Assembly (NCBI RefSeq): GCF_046348265.1 | Contig: NZ_JAXMEO010000011.1 | Source: Pelomonas sp937871895 | GTDB taxonomy: Bacteria; Pseudomonadota; Gammaproteobacteria; Burkholderiales; Burkholderiaceae_C | Direction: 5' to 3' (one strand) | DNA length: 64,000 nucleotides | Made by a program: the position numbers and the translations under genes | Notes under the pieces: model-generated | Seen by the model: only the letters and a program-made list of their open reading frames with translations | Told to the model about the DNA's origin: nothing | Databases searched by the model: none | In this document: piece after piece, positions 52,183-62,645 of the stretch | How the letters are laid out: every line of letters begins with the position of its first letter | How positions within the stretch are numbered: position 1 is the stretch's first letter

Positions 52183-54558
52183 ATGCATCTCCAGCCCCCG
52201 GCCGCCGCGTCCAGCCCGCTTCTCAAGAACCTCAACCCTGAACAGTTGGCGGCCGTGACGGCGCCGGCCGAGGCGGCGCTGATCCTGGCCGGTGCGGGGT
52301 CGGGCAAGACGCGGGTGCTGACGACGCGCATTGCCTGGCTGCTGCAGACGGGGCAGGTGAGCCCGGGCGGGGTGATGGCGGTGACCTTCACCAACAAGGC
52401 GGCCAAGGAAATGCTGACGCGGCTGACGGCGATGCTGCCCGTCAACGCGCGGGGCATGTGGATCGGGACCTTCCATGGCCTGTGCAACCGCTTCCTGCGC
52501 GCGCACTGGAAGCTGGCCAAGCTACCGCAGTCCTTCCAGATCCTGGATTCGAGCGACACCGTCTCGGCCATCAAGCGCGTGATCAAGGCGATGAACCTGG
52601 ACGAGGAGCGCTTTGTGCCCAAGCAGGTGGGCTGGTTCATCGCGGGTTGCAAGGAAGACGGGCACCGCCCCGGCGACGTGGTGGCGCATGACGAGCAGAC
52701 GCGCAAGCTCGTCGAGATCTACGCCAACTACGACGACCAATGCCAGCGCGAGGGCGTGGTGGACTTTGCCGAGCTGATGCTGCGCTCCTACGAGCTGCTG
52801 CGCGACAACGCGGCCATCCGCGAGCACTACCAGCATCGCTTCCGCCATATCCTGGTGGACGAGTTCCAGGACACCAACAAGCTGCAGTACGCGTGGCTCA
52901 AGATGTTTGCGCCGCCGGACAACCGCCAGGGCCAAAGCCTGATCGCGGTGGGCGACGACGACCAGAGCATCTATGCCTTCCGCGGTGCGCGCGTGGGCAA
53001 CATGGCCGACTTCGAGCGCGAGTACCGCGTGGCGCGCGTCATCAAGCTGGAGCAGAACTACCGCAGCCACGGCCACATCCTCGACGCCGCCAATGAGCTG
53101 ATCAGCCACAACGCGCAGCGCCTGGGCAAGACCCTGCGCACCGATGCCGGCCAGGGCGAGCAGCTCCGCGTCTACGAGGCCGCGAGCGACTTTGCCGAGG
53201 CGCAGTGGCTGCTGGAGGAGCTGCAGTCGCTGTACCGAGGCGGCCTCGTGCGGCAGGAGATGGCCATCCTCTACCGCAGCAATGCGCAGTCGCGGGTGAT
53301 CGAGTCGGCGCTCTTCAACGCGGGAATTCCGTACCGCGTGTATGGCGGTCTGCGCTTCTTCGAGCGGGCCGAGGTCAAGCACGCGCTGGCCTACCTGCGG
53401 CTCTTGGAGAACCCGAACGACGACACGAGCTTCCTGCGTGTCGTCAACTTCCCGACCCGGGGCATCGGCGCCAAGACGCTGGAGACCTTGCAGGACCTGG
53501 CCAAGGCCAGTGGGCGCAGCCTCTTCCAGACCGTGGCGGCCGTGCCGGGCAAGGGCGGCGCCAACCTGGTGGCGTTTGCGAACCTGATCGACTCGACCCG
53601 AAACCTGACCCAGGGGCACACGCTGCGCGAGATCATTGAGCAGGTGCTGGCGACCTCAGGGCTGATGGACTTCTACCGGACCGACAAGGACGGCGCCGAG
53701 CGCGTGGAGAACCTGGAGGAACTGATCAACGCGGCCGAGGCCTTTGTGACGCAGGAGGGCTTTGGCAAGGACGCCGTCGCTTTACCTGTGGACGAGGTTG
53801 CTGAAGCAGGGACGCCGGGCGCGACGCCAGATGCCGAGACGGGCGAGATCATGTCGCCGCTGGCGGCTTTCCTCACGCACGCGGCCCTGGAGGCCGGCGA
53901 CAACCAGGCCCAGGCCGGGCAGGACGCGGTGCAGCTGATGACCATCCACTCGGCCAAGGGGCTGGAGTTTGATGCCGTCTTCCTGACCGGGCTGGAGGAG
54001 GGCCTCTTCCCGCACGAGAACTCGCTGTCGGCCCACGACGGGCTGGAGGAAGAGCGGCGCCTGATGTACGTGGCCATCACGCGGGCGCGCAAGAAGCTGG
54101 CCATCAGCTTCTGCCAGACGCGCATGCTGCACGGGCAGACGCGCTACAACGTCAAGAGTCGCTTCCTCGACGAGCTGCCCGAGGCCAGCCTCAAGTGGCT
54201 GACGCCGCGCAATCAGGCCGGGGGCATGGGCTTTGGCTCGGGCTTCTCGCGGGACTACGCGAGCGCCTGGGAGCGGGGCAGCGGGCTCAAGAGCATGGTG
54301 GGCGCGGGGCGCGTGGACTCACATTCCCAGAAGTCCGCATGGGTCGAGCCGCCGCTGCCGCCCTCACTGCGGCAGAAGGTGTCGGAAGAACACGGCGGCC
54401 TGCGGGTGGGCAAGGGCGTGTTCCACACCAAGTTTGGCGAGGGCGTGCTGTTGACGCTGGAGGGCAGCGGTACTGATGCCCGCGCGCAAGTCAACTTCGG
54501 GCGCCACGGCGTCAAGTGGCTGGCGCTGTCGGTGGCGAAGCTTCAGCCGATCGATTAG
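52183..54558 (+). CDS. uvrD: UvrD-type ATP-dependent DNA helicase II
   Basis: 791 residues. Superfamily 1A helicase motifs in order: Q-motif region NLNPEQLAAVTAP, Walker A ILAGAGSGKTR, motif Ia FTNKAAKEM, motif II LVDEFQDTN, motif III GDDDQSIYAFRGA, motif IV EQNYRSHG, motif V TIHSAKGLEFDAV, motif VI YVAITRARKKL. The C-terminal FGEGVLLTLEGSG region is the typical UvrD tail. Acts in nucleotide-excision and mismatch repair. Its last 47 bases overlap the convergent bpt gene. Confidence 0.97.
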   Translation: MHLQPPAAASSPLLKNLNPEQLAAVTAPAEAALILAGAGSGKTRVLTTRIAWLLQTGQVSPGGVMAVTFTNKAAKEMLTRLTAMLPVNARGMWIGTFHGLCNRFLRAHWKLAKLPQSFQILDSSDTVSAIKRVIKAMNLDEERFVPKQVGWFIAGCKEDGHRPGDVVAHDEQTRKLVEIYANYDDQCQREGVVDFAELMLRSYELLRDNAAIREHYQHRFRHILVDEFQDTNKLQYAWLKMFAPPDNRQGQSLIAVGDDDQSIYAFRGARVGNMADFEREYRVARVIKLEQNYRSHGHILDAANELISHNAQRLGKTLRTDAGQGEQLRVYEAASDFAEAQWLLEELQSLYRGGLVRQEMAILYRSNAQSRVIESALFNAGIPYRVYGGLRFFERAEVKHALAYLRLLENPNDDTSFLRVVNFPTRGIGAKTLETLQDLAKASGRSLFQTVAAVPGKGGANLVAFANLIDSTRNLTQGHTLREIIEQVLATSGLMDFYRTDKDGAERVENLEELINAAEAFVTQEGFGKDAVALPVDEVAEAGTPGATPDAETGEIMSPLAAFLTHAALEAGDNQAQAGQDAVQLMTIHSAKGLEFDAVFLTGLEEGLFPHENSLSAHDGLEEERRLMYVAITRARKKLAISFCQTRMLHGQTRYNVKSRFLDELPEASLKWLTPRNQAGGMGFGSGFSRDYASAWERGSGLKSMVGAGRVDSHSQKSAWVEPPLPPSLRQKVSEEHGGLRVGKGVFHTKFGEGVLLTLEGSGTDARAQVNFGRHGVKWLALSVAKLQPID

Positions 54559-55294
54559 GTTCGTCCGCCTCCGTCCACTGACCATCCCGCAGCACCTCGT
54601 GCGGCCGGAACTTGGCCTTGTAGGCCATCTTGGGGCTCTCGGCGATCCAGTAGCCGAGGTAGAGGTGGGGTAGCTTGAGGTCGCGCGTCTGCTGGATCTG
54701 CCACATCACCGCGTAGGTGCCGAGGCTGCCTGCGGCCTCGGGGTCGTAGAAGGTGTAGACCGCTGACAGCCCGTCGCTCAGGATGTCGAGGATGGCGACC
54801 ATGCGCAGCAGGCTGGTGCCGTCCGCCTGCGGCTCGCGGAACTCGACGAGGCGCGAGTTGATGCGGCTCTGGAGCAGAAACTGGGTGTACTGGTCGACGC
54901 TGTCCTGGTCCATGCCGCCGCCGCTGTGGCGGCCGGCCTGGTAGCGCAGGTAGAGGGCGTAGTGCTCGGGCGAATAGCCCAGGCGCATCACGCGGGCCTG
55001 CAGGTGGCGGTGCGCCGTGAAGGCGCGGCGCTGGCTGCGGCTGGGGCTGAAGCGCTCGACGGGGATGCGCACCGGCACGCAGGCGCGGCAGTCGTCGCAG
55101 TAGGGCCGGTAGGTGAAGAGCCCGCTGCGGCGAAAGCCGGCGGCGACGAGGCCAGAGTAGGCATCCGCGTGAATCAAATGGCTGGGCGTGGCGACCTGTG
55201 AACGCGCCTGGCGCCCGGGCAGGTAGCTGCACGGGTAGGCGGCAGTCGCATAAAACTGGATCTGCGCGAGCGGGAGGTCTTTGGGGTAGGTCAC
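54512..55294 (-). CDS. bpt: Aspartate/glutamate leucyltransferase (N-degron pathway)
   Basis: 260 residues. Transfers Leu from Leu-tRNA to proteins with N-terminal Asp or Glu, marking them for ClpS/ClpAP. Motifs: QFYATAAYPCSYLPGRQARSQV with the N-terminal Cys, CDDCRACVPVRIPVERF, and LYLGYWIAESPKMAYKAKFRP. The GTG at 55294 overlaps the aat stop as GTGA and starts the protein in register with homologues (TYPKDLPLAQIQFY); an ATG at 55330 lies inside aat. The C-terminal 16 codons overlap the 3' end of uvrD. Confidence 0.93.
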   Translation of the reverse strand: MTYPKDLPLAQIQFYATAAYPCSYLPGRQARSQVATPSHLIHADAYSGLVAAGFRRSGLFTYRPYCDDCRACVPVRIPVERFSPSRSQRRAFTAHRHLQARVMRLGYSPEHYALYLRYQAGRHSGGGMDQDSVDQYTQFLLQSRINSRLVEFREPQADGTSLLRMVAILDILSDGLSAVYTFYDPEAAGSLGTYAVMWQIQQTRDLKLPHLYLGYWIAESPKMAYKAKFRPHEVLRDGQWTEADEPNRSAEASPPTAPAT

Positions 55295-56043
55295 GTCTGG
55301 GGTGTTGGCGCGTCCAGCAGCCAGTGCCATAGGCGTGAATCGTAAGACCAGCGCTGCGGGCTCGGAGCCCGGACAAGCACGGCCACGTGGGCCTCAAAGG
55401 CCTCGCGCGGGACCTCGGCGGCGCCGAACGAGGCCAGATGGCGGGTGTTTTGCTGGCAGTCGATCCACGGAATGTCGAACTCCCGGCACAGGCAGATCAA
55501 GGCACACAGCGCGATCTTGGAGGCGTCGGTGCGGCGGTGGAACATGGACTCGCCATAGAACATGCGCCCCAGATTGACGCCGTAGAGCCCGCCGACAAGC
55601 TCGCCGCCCATCCAGGTCTCGATGCTGTGCACGGCGCCACGCGCGGCCCAGTCGAGGTAGGCGGTTTGCAACTCAGGGACGATCCAGGTGCCGCTCTGGC
55701 CCTCGCGCGGCGTGTTGGCGCAGGCTGTCAGCACGGCCGAGGTGGCGGTATCGACGCGGATCTCGCAGCGCGGGTCGGCCACGAAGCGCTTGAGCGTCTT
55801 GCGCAGCGAGTGTGAGAGCTTGAAGTCGGCCGTCTTGAGCACCATGCGCGGGTCAGGGCTCCACCACAGCGGCGGCTGCCCCGGCGCATACCAGGGGAAG
55901 ATGCCACGCCGGTAAGCGGCGTGCAGCCGCTCCGGGCTCATGCTGCCCCCGGCGGCCAGCAGGCCCGGCACGTCGGATTCCGGGCCAAGAGCGAGGCTCG
56001 TCGGCGGGAAGTCGAGCGTGGCGTCGTCAAGCCAAGGAATCAT
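55291..56043 (-). CDS. aat: Leucyl/phenylalanyl-tRNA-protein transferase
   Basis: 250 residues. Adds Leu or Phe to N-terminal Lys or Arg, the first N-degron branch. Motifs: GLLAAGGSMSPERLHAAYRRGIFPWY, WWSPDPRMVL, VGGLYGVNLGRMFYGESMFHRRTDASK, IDCQQNTRHLASFGA. With bpt it encodes both transferase branches in one coupled pair. The ATG at 56043 is preferred over TTG 56046. Divergent from the ArsC-like gene with 23 bases between start codons. Confidence 0.96.
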   Translation of the reverse strand: MIPWLDDATLDFPPTSLALGPESDVPGLLAAGGSMSPERLHAAYRRGIFPWYAPGQPPLWWSPDPRMVLKTADFKLSHSLRKTLKRFVADPRCEIRVDTATSAVLTACANTPREGQSGTWIVPELQTAYLDWAARGAVHSIETWMGGELVGGLYGVNLGRMFYGESMFHRRTDASKIALCALICLCREFDIPWIDCQQNTRHLASFGAAEVPREAFEAHVAVLVRAPSPQRWSYDSRLWHWLLDAPTPQT

Positions 56044-56066
56044 CAAGCCATGGTAGCTTTGCGCTC

Positions 56067-56429
56067 ATGATCACCGTCTACGGCATTCCCAATTGCGACA
56101 CCGTCAAACGCGCCCGGGCCTGGCTGGCCGAGGCGGGGCTGGAGGCTGCTTTCCACGACTTCAAGAAGTCCGGGGTGCCGGCGGATTTGGCGGCGGACTG
56201 GCTGAGGCTCTTTGGGCACCAGCGGGTGATCAACCGGGCCGGGACCATGTGGCGCAAGCTGGATGAGGCAACGCGGGCCGGCGTGGTGGACGACGCCTCG
56301 GCCCTTGCGCTGGTGCAGGCACAGCCCTCGGTCATCAAGCGGCCGCTGGTGCATTGGCCTGATGGGCACTGGACGCTGGGCTTCAAGCCCGACGAGTTCC
56401 AATCTGGTGCAGCAAAGGCACAGAAATAG
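56067..56429 (+). CDS. ArsC/Spx-family (YffB-like) protein
   Basis: 120 residues. Thioredoxin-fold with a single Cys in YGIPNCDTVKRARAWL at residue 10, FHDFKKSGVP and a C-terminal SVIKRPLVHWPDGHW, which match the YffB/arsenate-reductase-like group. Without the arsenate reductase Arg triad a true arsenate reductase is unlikely; glutathione-dependent thiol chemistry is more plausible. The start is close to the divergent aat start, so promoters must overlap coding sequence or the mRNA is nearly leaderless. Confidence 0.85.
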   Translation: MITVYGIPNCDTVKRARAWLAEAGLEAAFHDFKKSGVPADLAADWLRLFGHQRVINRAGTMWRKLDEATRAGVVDDASALALVQAQPSVIKRPLVHWPDGHWTLGFKPDEFQSGAAKAQK

Positions 56430-56592
56430 TGCTTATGCGCCAGATCGAGGTGCGAATGAGGAGTGGGTGCGGCGCCCCAGCCCGGGCAGTAGTGCACCTA
56501 ATACGGGCATAAAACTTGCTGCCGTGGTGCGGTTCGCCTCGCGACTGTGCGAGGTTTCGTTTCAAGCCACCCGAGACCTTTCTATCCCCACC

Positions 56593-57798
56593 ATGGATTC
56601 GTCGATCAAGCAGGGCGCCGATGCGCTCTTCATCCTCCTGGGCGCCATCATGGTGCTCGCCATGCACGCGGGCTTTGCGTTCCTGGAGCTGGGCACCGTG
56701 CGCCGCAAGAACCAGGTCAATGCCCTGGTCAAGATCCTGGTCGACTTCTCGGTCTCGACCCTGGCCTACTTCTTCGTCGGCTACTCGGTGGCCTATGGCG
56801 TCAACTTCTTCAGCGGCGCTGAGGTGCTGGCGGCCAAGAACGGCTACGAACTGGTCAAGTTCTTCTTCCTGCTGACCTTCGCGGCGGCTATTCCCGCCAT
56901 CGTCTCGGGCGGCATTGCCGAGCGTGCGCGCTTCGGGCCGCAGCTCATCGCCACGGCGGTGCTGGTGGGCTTTTTCTACCCCATGTTCGAGGGCGTGGCC
57001 TGGAACCAACTGCTGGGCTTCCAGGCTTGGCTGAAGGCCTTCACCGGCGCGGAGTTCCATGACTTTGCCGGCAGCGTCGTCGTGCACGCCGTGGGGGGCT
57101 GGATCGGCCTCGCCGCCGTGTTGCTGCTGGGCGCACGGTCCAACCGCTACCGCCGCGATGGCGCCATGAGCGCGCATCCGCCGTCCAGCATCCCCTTCCT
57201 CGCGCTCGGCGCCTGGATCCTGGCTGTGGGCTGGTTCGGTTTCAACGTGATGAGCGCACAGACCCTGGACAAGATCTCGGGCCTCGTGGCCGTCAACTCG
57301 CTGATGGCCATGGTGGGCGGCACGCTCGCCGCCACGCTGATGGGCCGCAATGACCCCGGCTTTGCCTACAACGGCCCGCTGGCCGGCCTCGTCGCCGTGT
57401 GCGCGGGCTCCGACCTGATGCACCCGCTGGGCGCGGCCGTCACGGGCGCGGTGGCGGGCGTGCTCTTCGTCAAGTTCTTCACCTGGACGCAGAACAAGTG
57501 GCGCATCGACGATGTGCTGGGTGTCTGGCCGCTGCACGGGCTGTGCGGCGCCTGGGGCGGCCTGGCCTGCGGCATCTTTGGGCAGACGGCCTTGGGTGGC
57601 ATTGGCGGCGTGTCCTTCCTCGCTCAACTGCTGGGCACCGTGCTTGGCGTGGCCTGGGCCTTTGTGGGCGGTTTGGTGGTGTACGGGCTGCTGAAGCAGC
57701 TCATCGGCCTGCGCTTGAGCCAGGAAGAAGAGTTCGAAGGCGCCGACCTGGCCATCCACAAGATCAGCGCCTCGCCGGAGAACGAGGGTGGCTGGTAA
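56593..57798 (+). CDS. amt: Ammonium transporter (Amt/MEP/Rh family)
   Basis: 401 residues, 11 transmembrane helices, cytoplasmic C-terminal tail. Conserved Asp157 (HDFAGSVVVHAVGG), twin-His pore residues His165 and His315 (VWPLHGLCGAWGG), and FLELGTVRRKN. Conducts ammonia or ammonium across the inner membrane. There is no adjacent glnK/PII gene, unlike the usual glnK-amtB operon. The ATG at 56593 was chosen as the start of the first helix; no Shine-Dalgarno is seen. A strong terminator follows. Confidence 0.96.
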   Translation: MDSSIKQGADALFILLGAIMVLAMHAGFAFLELGTVRRKNQVNALVKILVDFSVSTLAYFFVGYSVAYGVNFFSGAEVLAAKNGYELVKFFFLLTFAAAIPAIVSGGIAERARFGPQLIATAVLVGFFYPMFEGVAWNQLLGFQAWLKAFTGAEFHDFAGSVVVHAVGGWIGLAAVLLLGARSNRYRRDGAMSAHPPSSIPFLALGAWILAVGWFGFNVMSAQTLDKISGLVAVNSLMAMVGGTLAATLMGRNDPGFAYNGPLAGLVAVCAGSDLMHPLGAAVTGAVAGVLFVKFFTWTQNKWRIDDVLGVWPLHGLCGAWGGLACGIFGQTALGGIGGVSFLAQLLGTVLGVAWAFVGGLVVYGLLKQLIGLRLSQEEEFEGADLAIHKISASPENEGGW

Positions 57799-57820
57799 CC
57801 TCTGGCGCGTCCACCTACCC

Positions 57821-57854
57821 ACGAGGGCCCTGCGGAGGGCCCTCGTTTCGTTTC
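57821..57854 (+). terminator. Intrinsic terminator between amt and riboflavin synthase
   Basis: Perfect 11-bp stem ACGAGGGCCCT/AGGGCCCTCGT with loop GCGG, then TTCGTTTC. Only AGGAG and 8 bases separate it from the GTG start of riboflavin synthase. Confidence 0.93.
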
Positions 57855-57867
57855 AGGAGTCGCGTTC

Positions 57868-58584
57868 GTGTTCACCGGCATCGTGCAGGGCGTCGCCCAG
57901 GTCGAATCCATCGAGGCCCGCGAGGGCCTGCACACGCTGCGGCTCAAGTTGCCCGAGGGCTTTGACACCGACCTCGCCATCGGCGCCAGCGTCGCCTGTG
58001 ACGGCTGCTGCCTGACGGTGACCGAGCGCCACGCTGGTGGCCACGCGGACTTCGACGTGATGGCCCAGACCCTCAAGCTGACCACGCTAGGTGGCCTGCA
58101 AGTGGGCTCTGGCCTCAATGTCGAGCGCGCGGCCAAGGACGGCGCCGAGATCGGTGGCCACCCGCTCTCCGGCCATGTGGACGCCACCGCCCGCATCGCC
58201 GAGATCCGCCGCCCCGAGAACAACGTGGTGCTGCGCTTTGCGGTTGATTCGCCCTGGATGCGCTACGTCTTCCCCAAGGGCTACATCGGCGTCAACGGCT
58301 GCAGCCTGACCGTGGCCGAGAGCCAGCGCGAGCGCGACGGCTCAGGCTGGTTCGAAGTCTGGCTGATCCCCGAGACCCTGCGCATGACGACCTTTGCTGA
58401 GAAGCAGGTGGGCGACGCCGTGCACCTGGAGATCGACCGCAGCACGCAAGTCGTGGTGGACACGGTGCGCGATGCGCTCGACGAAAAGCTGGGCCCGCTG
58501 CTGCCTTTGCTGGAAGAGTTGGCGCGCGAACGCGGCTTCGATCTGACCCAACTGGCACTGCCCAAGACCGCCTTGCCGCGCTGA
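57868..58584 (+). CDS. ribE: Riboflavin synthase alpha chain
   Basis: 238 residues. Dismutates two 6,7-dimethyl-8-ribityllumazine molecules to riboflavin. Two tandem lumazine-binding modules: MFTGIVQGVAQV with DGCCLTVTE, and GHPLSGHVDATARI with GYIGVNGCSLTVAE. Slightly longer than E. coli RibC (213). GTG start with AGGAG 8 bases upstream. No FMN riboswitch is recognisable upstream; the space is taken by a terminator. Followed after 131 bases by a MATE transporter. Confidence 0.94.
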   Translation: MFTGIVQGVAQVESIEAREGLHTLRLKLPEGFDTDLAIGASVACDGCCLTVTERHAGGHADFDVMAQTLKLTTLGGLQVGSGLNVERAAKDGAEIGGHPLSGHVDATARIAEIRRPENNVVLRFAVDSPWMRYVFPKGYIGVNGCSLTVAESQRERDGSGWFEVWLIPETLRMTTFAEKQVGDAVHLEIDRSTQVVVDTVRDALDEKLGPLLPLLEELARERGFDLTQLALPKTALPR

Positions 58585-58715
58585 ATCCGGCACTCGTAAT
58601 CACTTCGTACCCGGAGATCGGGGAAAACGCGGATCCAAGGGCCTCAAACCCCTTACGATGCCCGGCTTTGCCAAGCGCTTTCAAGCGTCGATGACGCTGG
58701 CGCCGCCCCACGCCA

Positions 58716-60056
58716 ATGGCTGCCCGTCCTCGTCTTTTCGCCGTCGTCTGGCCGATGTTCCTGGAGTTCCTGCTGGGCATCGGGCTGGGGGCCATCGCCA
58801 CCGCGCTGGCGGCCAAGCTGTCGGACACCTCGGGCGCGGCATTCGGCATTGCCAACCACGTTTTCACGACGCTATTCATCCTGTTCCGCGTGGTGGGCGC
58901 AGGCGTCAGCGTGGCCATGACGCAGGCGCTGGGTGCTGGCAGGCGTGATCGAGCCGATGACATCGCCCGCGCCGTGGTGGGCGTCAGCACCTGGATGGGC
59001 GGCATTGGGGCCCTCGCGGCCCTGGTGGCCGCCAAGCCGCTGCTGCTGCTGATCAATGCACCCGACGAAGTCCTGCCCCTGGCCATCCCGCTGTTACAGG
59101 CCTTGGCGCCGGCGCTGATGATCGACGCCTGGAACGCCAACATGGCCAGCGTGCTGCGCTCGCACCTGCGTAGCCGCGAGGCGCTGTTCGTGGTGGTGGT
59201 GATCCAGGCGATCACCCTGACCGGCGCAATCGTCCTGATGCCACAACTGGGCTTGCCGGGCTATGCGCTGGCCTGCGCGCTGGGTCGTTCGGCCGGGCTG
59301 GCGCTGCACATCCTGCTGTGGCGCCACCGGCTCGACCTCAAGCTGCGCGTGGCGGACTGGTGGCAACTGCGCCGGGCCGAGCTGGCGCCGGTGTTCCATG
59401 TGGGCCTGCCCGGCGCGGCCGAGAACATCTGCCACCGCGTCTGCTTCATGTTCAGCGTGGCGGCTGTGGCCAAGCTGGGTGCCGGGCCGCTGGCCACGCA
59501 TGCCTATGCCTTCTCCTTCATCGGCATCATCCTGCTCAACGGCCTGGCGATCGGCTTTGGCGTCGAGATCCTGGTCGGTCACATGATCGGCGCCGGCAAC
59601 CTGCACGGCGCCAACAGGCTGGTGAAGCGCGCGCTGGCCTGGGGCTTGCTCGTCACGGTGGCAGTGGCGGGCAGCTTTGCCCTCTTTGCCAAGCCGCTCT
59701 TTAGCCTCTACACGCAGGACCCTGAGTTGCTCAAGCTCGGCGCCACCTTGCTGGCCATGACGGTCATCCTGGAGCCGGGCCGCACCTTCAACCTGGTCGT
59801 CATCAATGCGCTGCGGGCCACGGGCGATGCACGCTACCCGGTGATGGCGGGCGCTGCCTCGATGGTGTTGGTGCTGGGTGGGGCGTCCTGGCTGCTGGGC
59901 GTCTACTTCGGCTTGGGGCTGGTGGGTGTGTTTCTGGCCTACACGCTGGACGAATGGATTCGCGGCCTCTTGATGTGGCGCCGCTGGGTGCGGCTGGATT
60001 GGCTGCCGTATGCGCGGGCTTCGCACCGCCGCTTGCGTCAAGGGCGAGCCCACTAG
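58716..60056 (+). CDS. MATE-family efflux transporter
   Basis: 446 residues, 12 hydrophobic helices in two homologous halves. FLEFLLGIGLGAIATALAAKLSDTSGAAFGIANHVF is the N-terminal signature, and GLPGAAENICHRVCFMFSVAAVAKLGAGPLATHAY its C-terminal repeat. Drug or metabolite export coupled to H+ or Na+. Adjacent to riboflavin synthase, and the Shewanella FAD exporter Bfe belongs to the same superfamily, so flavin export is possible but unproven. No Shine-Dalgarno is clear. Confidence 0.92.
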   Translation: MAARPRLFAVVWPMFLEFLLGIGLGAIATALAAKLSDTSGAAFGIANHVFTTLFILFRVVGAGVSVAMTQALGAGRRDRADDIARAVVGVSTWMGGIGALAALVAAKPLLLLINAPDEVLPLAIPLLQALAPALMIDAWNANMASVLRSHLRSREALFVVVVIQAITLTGAIVLMPQLGLPGYALACALGRSAGLALHILLWRHRLDLKLRVADWWQLRRAELAPVFHVGLPGAAENICHRVCFMFSVAAVAKLGAGPLATHAYAFSFIGIILLNGLAIGFGVEILVGHMIGAGNLHGANRLVKRALAWGLLVTVAVAGSFALFAKPLFSLYTQDPELLKLGATLLAMTVILEPGRTFNLVVINALRATGDARYPVMAGAASMVLVLGGASWLLGVYFGLGLVGVFLAYTLDEWIRGLLMWRRWVRLDWLPYARASHRRLRQGRAH

Positions 60057-60140
60057 GTTTTCGTGGGGCAGAACTGACGGGGCGACCACGTCAGCTTCCT
60101 AGAATCGCCGGGTGTTTACTAGCCCGTCGAAGTTGCCGCG

Positions 60141-61109
60141 ATGAAGCTCCGCCTTGCTCCCCTCGCGCTGCTGGCCGCCCTGGCCACGGCCCATGCCCAG
60201 CAGCCGGCCGTCATCTTCGACATGGGTGGCAGGTTCGACAAATCCTTCAACCAGGCCGCCTACACCGGCGCCGAGCAATGGAAGAAGGAAACCGGCCAGG
60301 CCTACCTCGAGTTCGAGATCAGCAACGACACCCAGCGCGTGCAGGCCCTGCGCCGCATGGCCGAGAAGAAGGCCAGCCCCATCATTGGCATCGGCTTCGC
60401 GCAGGCTTCGGCCATGCAGCAGGTTGCCAAGGACTTCCCCAAGACCCAGTTCGTCATCATTGACGGCAAGGTCGATCTGCCCAACGTCCAGTCCGTGCTC
60501 TTCAAGGAGCATGAAGGCAGCTACGTGGTTGGCGCCCTGGCCGCGATGGTCAGCAAGACCGGCAAGCTCGGCTTCGTGGGCGGCATGGACATCCCCTTGA
60601 TCCGCAAGTTCCAGTGCGGCTACGAGCAAGGCGTGAAGGCGACCAACCCCAAGGCCGAGGTCTTCTCCAACATGACCGGCACCACCTCCGCCGCCTGGAA
60701 TGACCCGACGCGCGGCGGTGAACTCGCCAAGGCCCAGTTCGCCAAAGGCGCCGACGTCATCTTCGCTGCCGCAGGCGGCACCGGCACCGGCGTCTACCAG
60801 GCCGCCAAGGACGCCAGCAAGCTCGCCATCGGCGTGGACAGCAACCAGAACCACGTGCAGCCCGGCACCATGCTGACCTCCATGGTCAAGCGCGTGGACG
60901 TGGCCGTCTACACCGCGCTCAAGAGCTGGAAGGGCGGCGTGCAGGTGCTGGGCCTGAAGGAAGGCGCCGTGGACTACGCGCTCGACGAGCACAACGCCAA
61001 GCTCATCCCCCCGCCGCTCAAGGCCAAGGTCGATGCCGTCAAGGCGGACATCGTGGCCGGCAAGATCAAGGTCGCGGACTACATGGCCGATTCGGCATGT
61101 AAATACTGA
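60141..61109 (+). CDS. BMP-family ABC substrate-binding protein (PnrA-type)
   Basis: 322 residues. Signal peptide (LAPLALLAALATAHAQ) then the BMP fold (AVIFDMGGRFDKSFNQAAYTGAEQW, KLGFVGGMDIPLIRKFQCGYEQGV, DVIFAAAGGTGTGVYQAA). The FDKSFNQ and GGTGTGV motifs are the purine-nucleoside-binding signature of PnrA and related proteins. First gene of a nucleoside ABC import operon; a weak -10 TAGAAT (60100-60105) lies upstream. Confidence 0.93.
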   Translation: MKLRLAPLALLAALATAHAQQPAVIFDMGGRFDKSFNQAAYTGAEQWKKETGQAYLEFEISNDTQRVQALRRMAEKKASPIIGIGFAQASAMQQVAKDFPKTQFVIIDGKVDLPNVQSVLFKEHEGSYVVGALAAMVSKTGKLGFVGGMDIPLIRKFQCGYEQGVKATNPKAEVFSNMTGTTSAAWNDPTRGGELAKAQFAKGADVIFAAAGGTGTGVYQAAKDASKLAIGVDSNQNHVQPGTMLTSMVKRVDVAVYTALKSWKGGVQVLGLKEGAVDYALDEHNAKLIPPPLKAKVDAVKADIVAGKIKVADYMADSACKY

Positions 61110-61115
61110 GCGCCC

Positions 61116-62641
<1,526 letters not shown>

Positions 62642-62645
<4 letters not shown>

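Noticed and set aside
57799..57867. FMN riboswitch before riboflavin synthase
   Set aside because: The gap is only about 70 bases and consists of a terminator plus Shine-Dalgarno; no RFN-element consensus seen.
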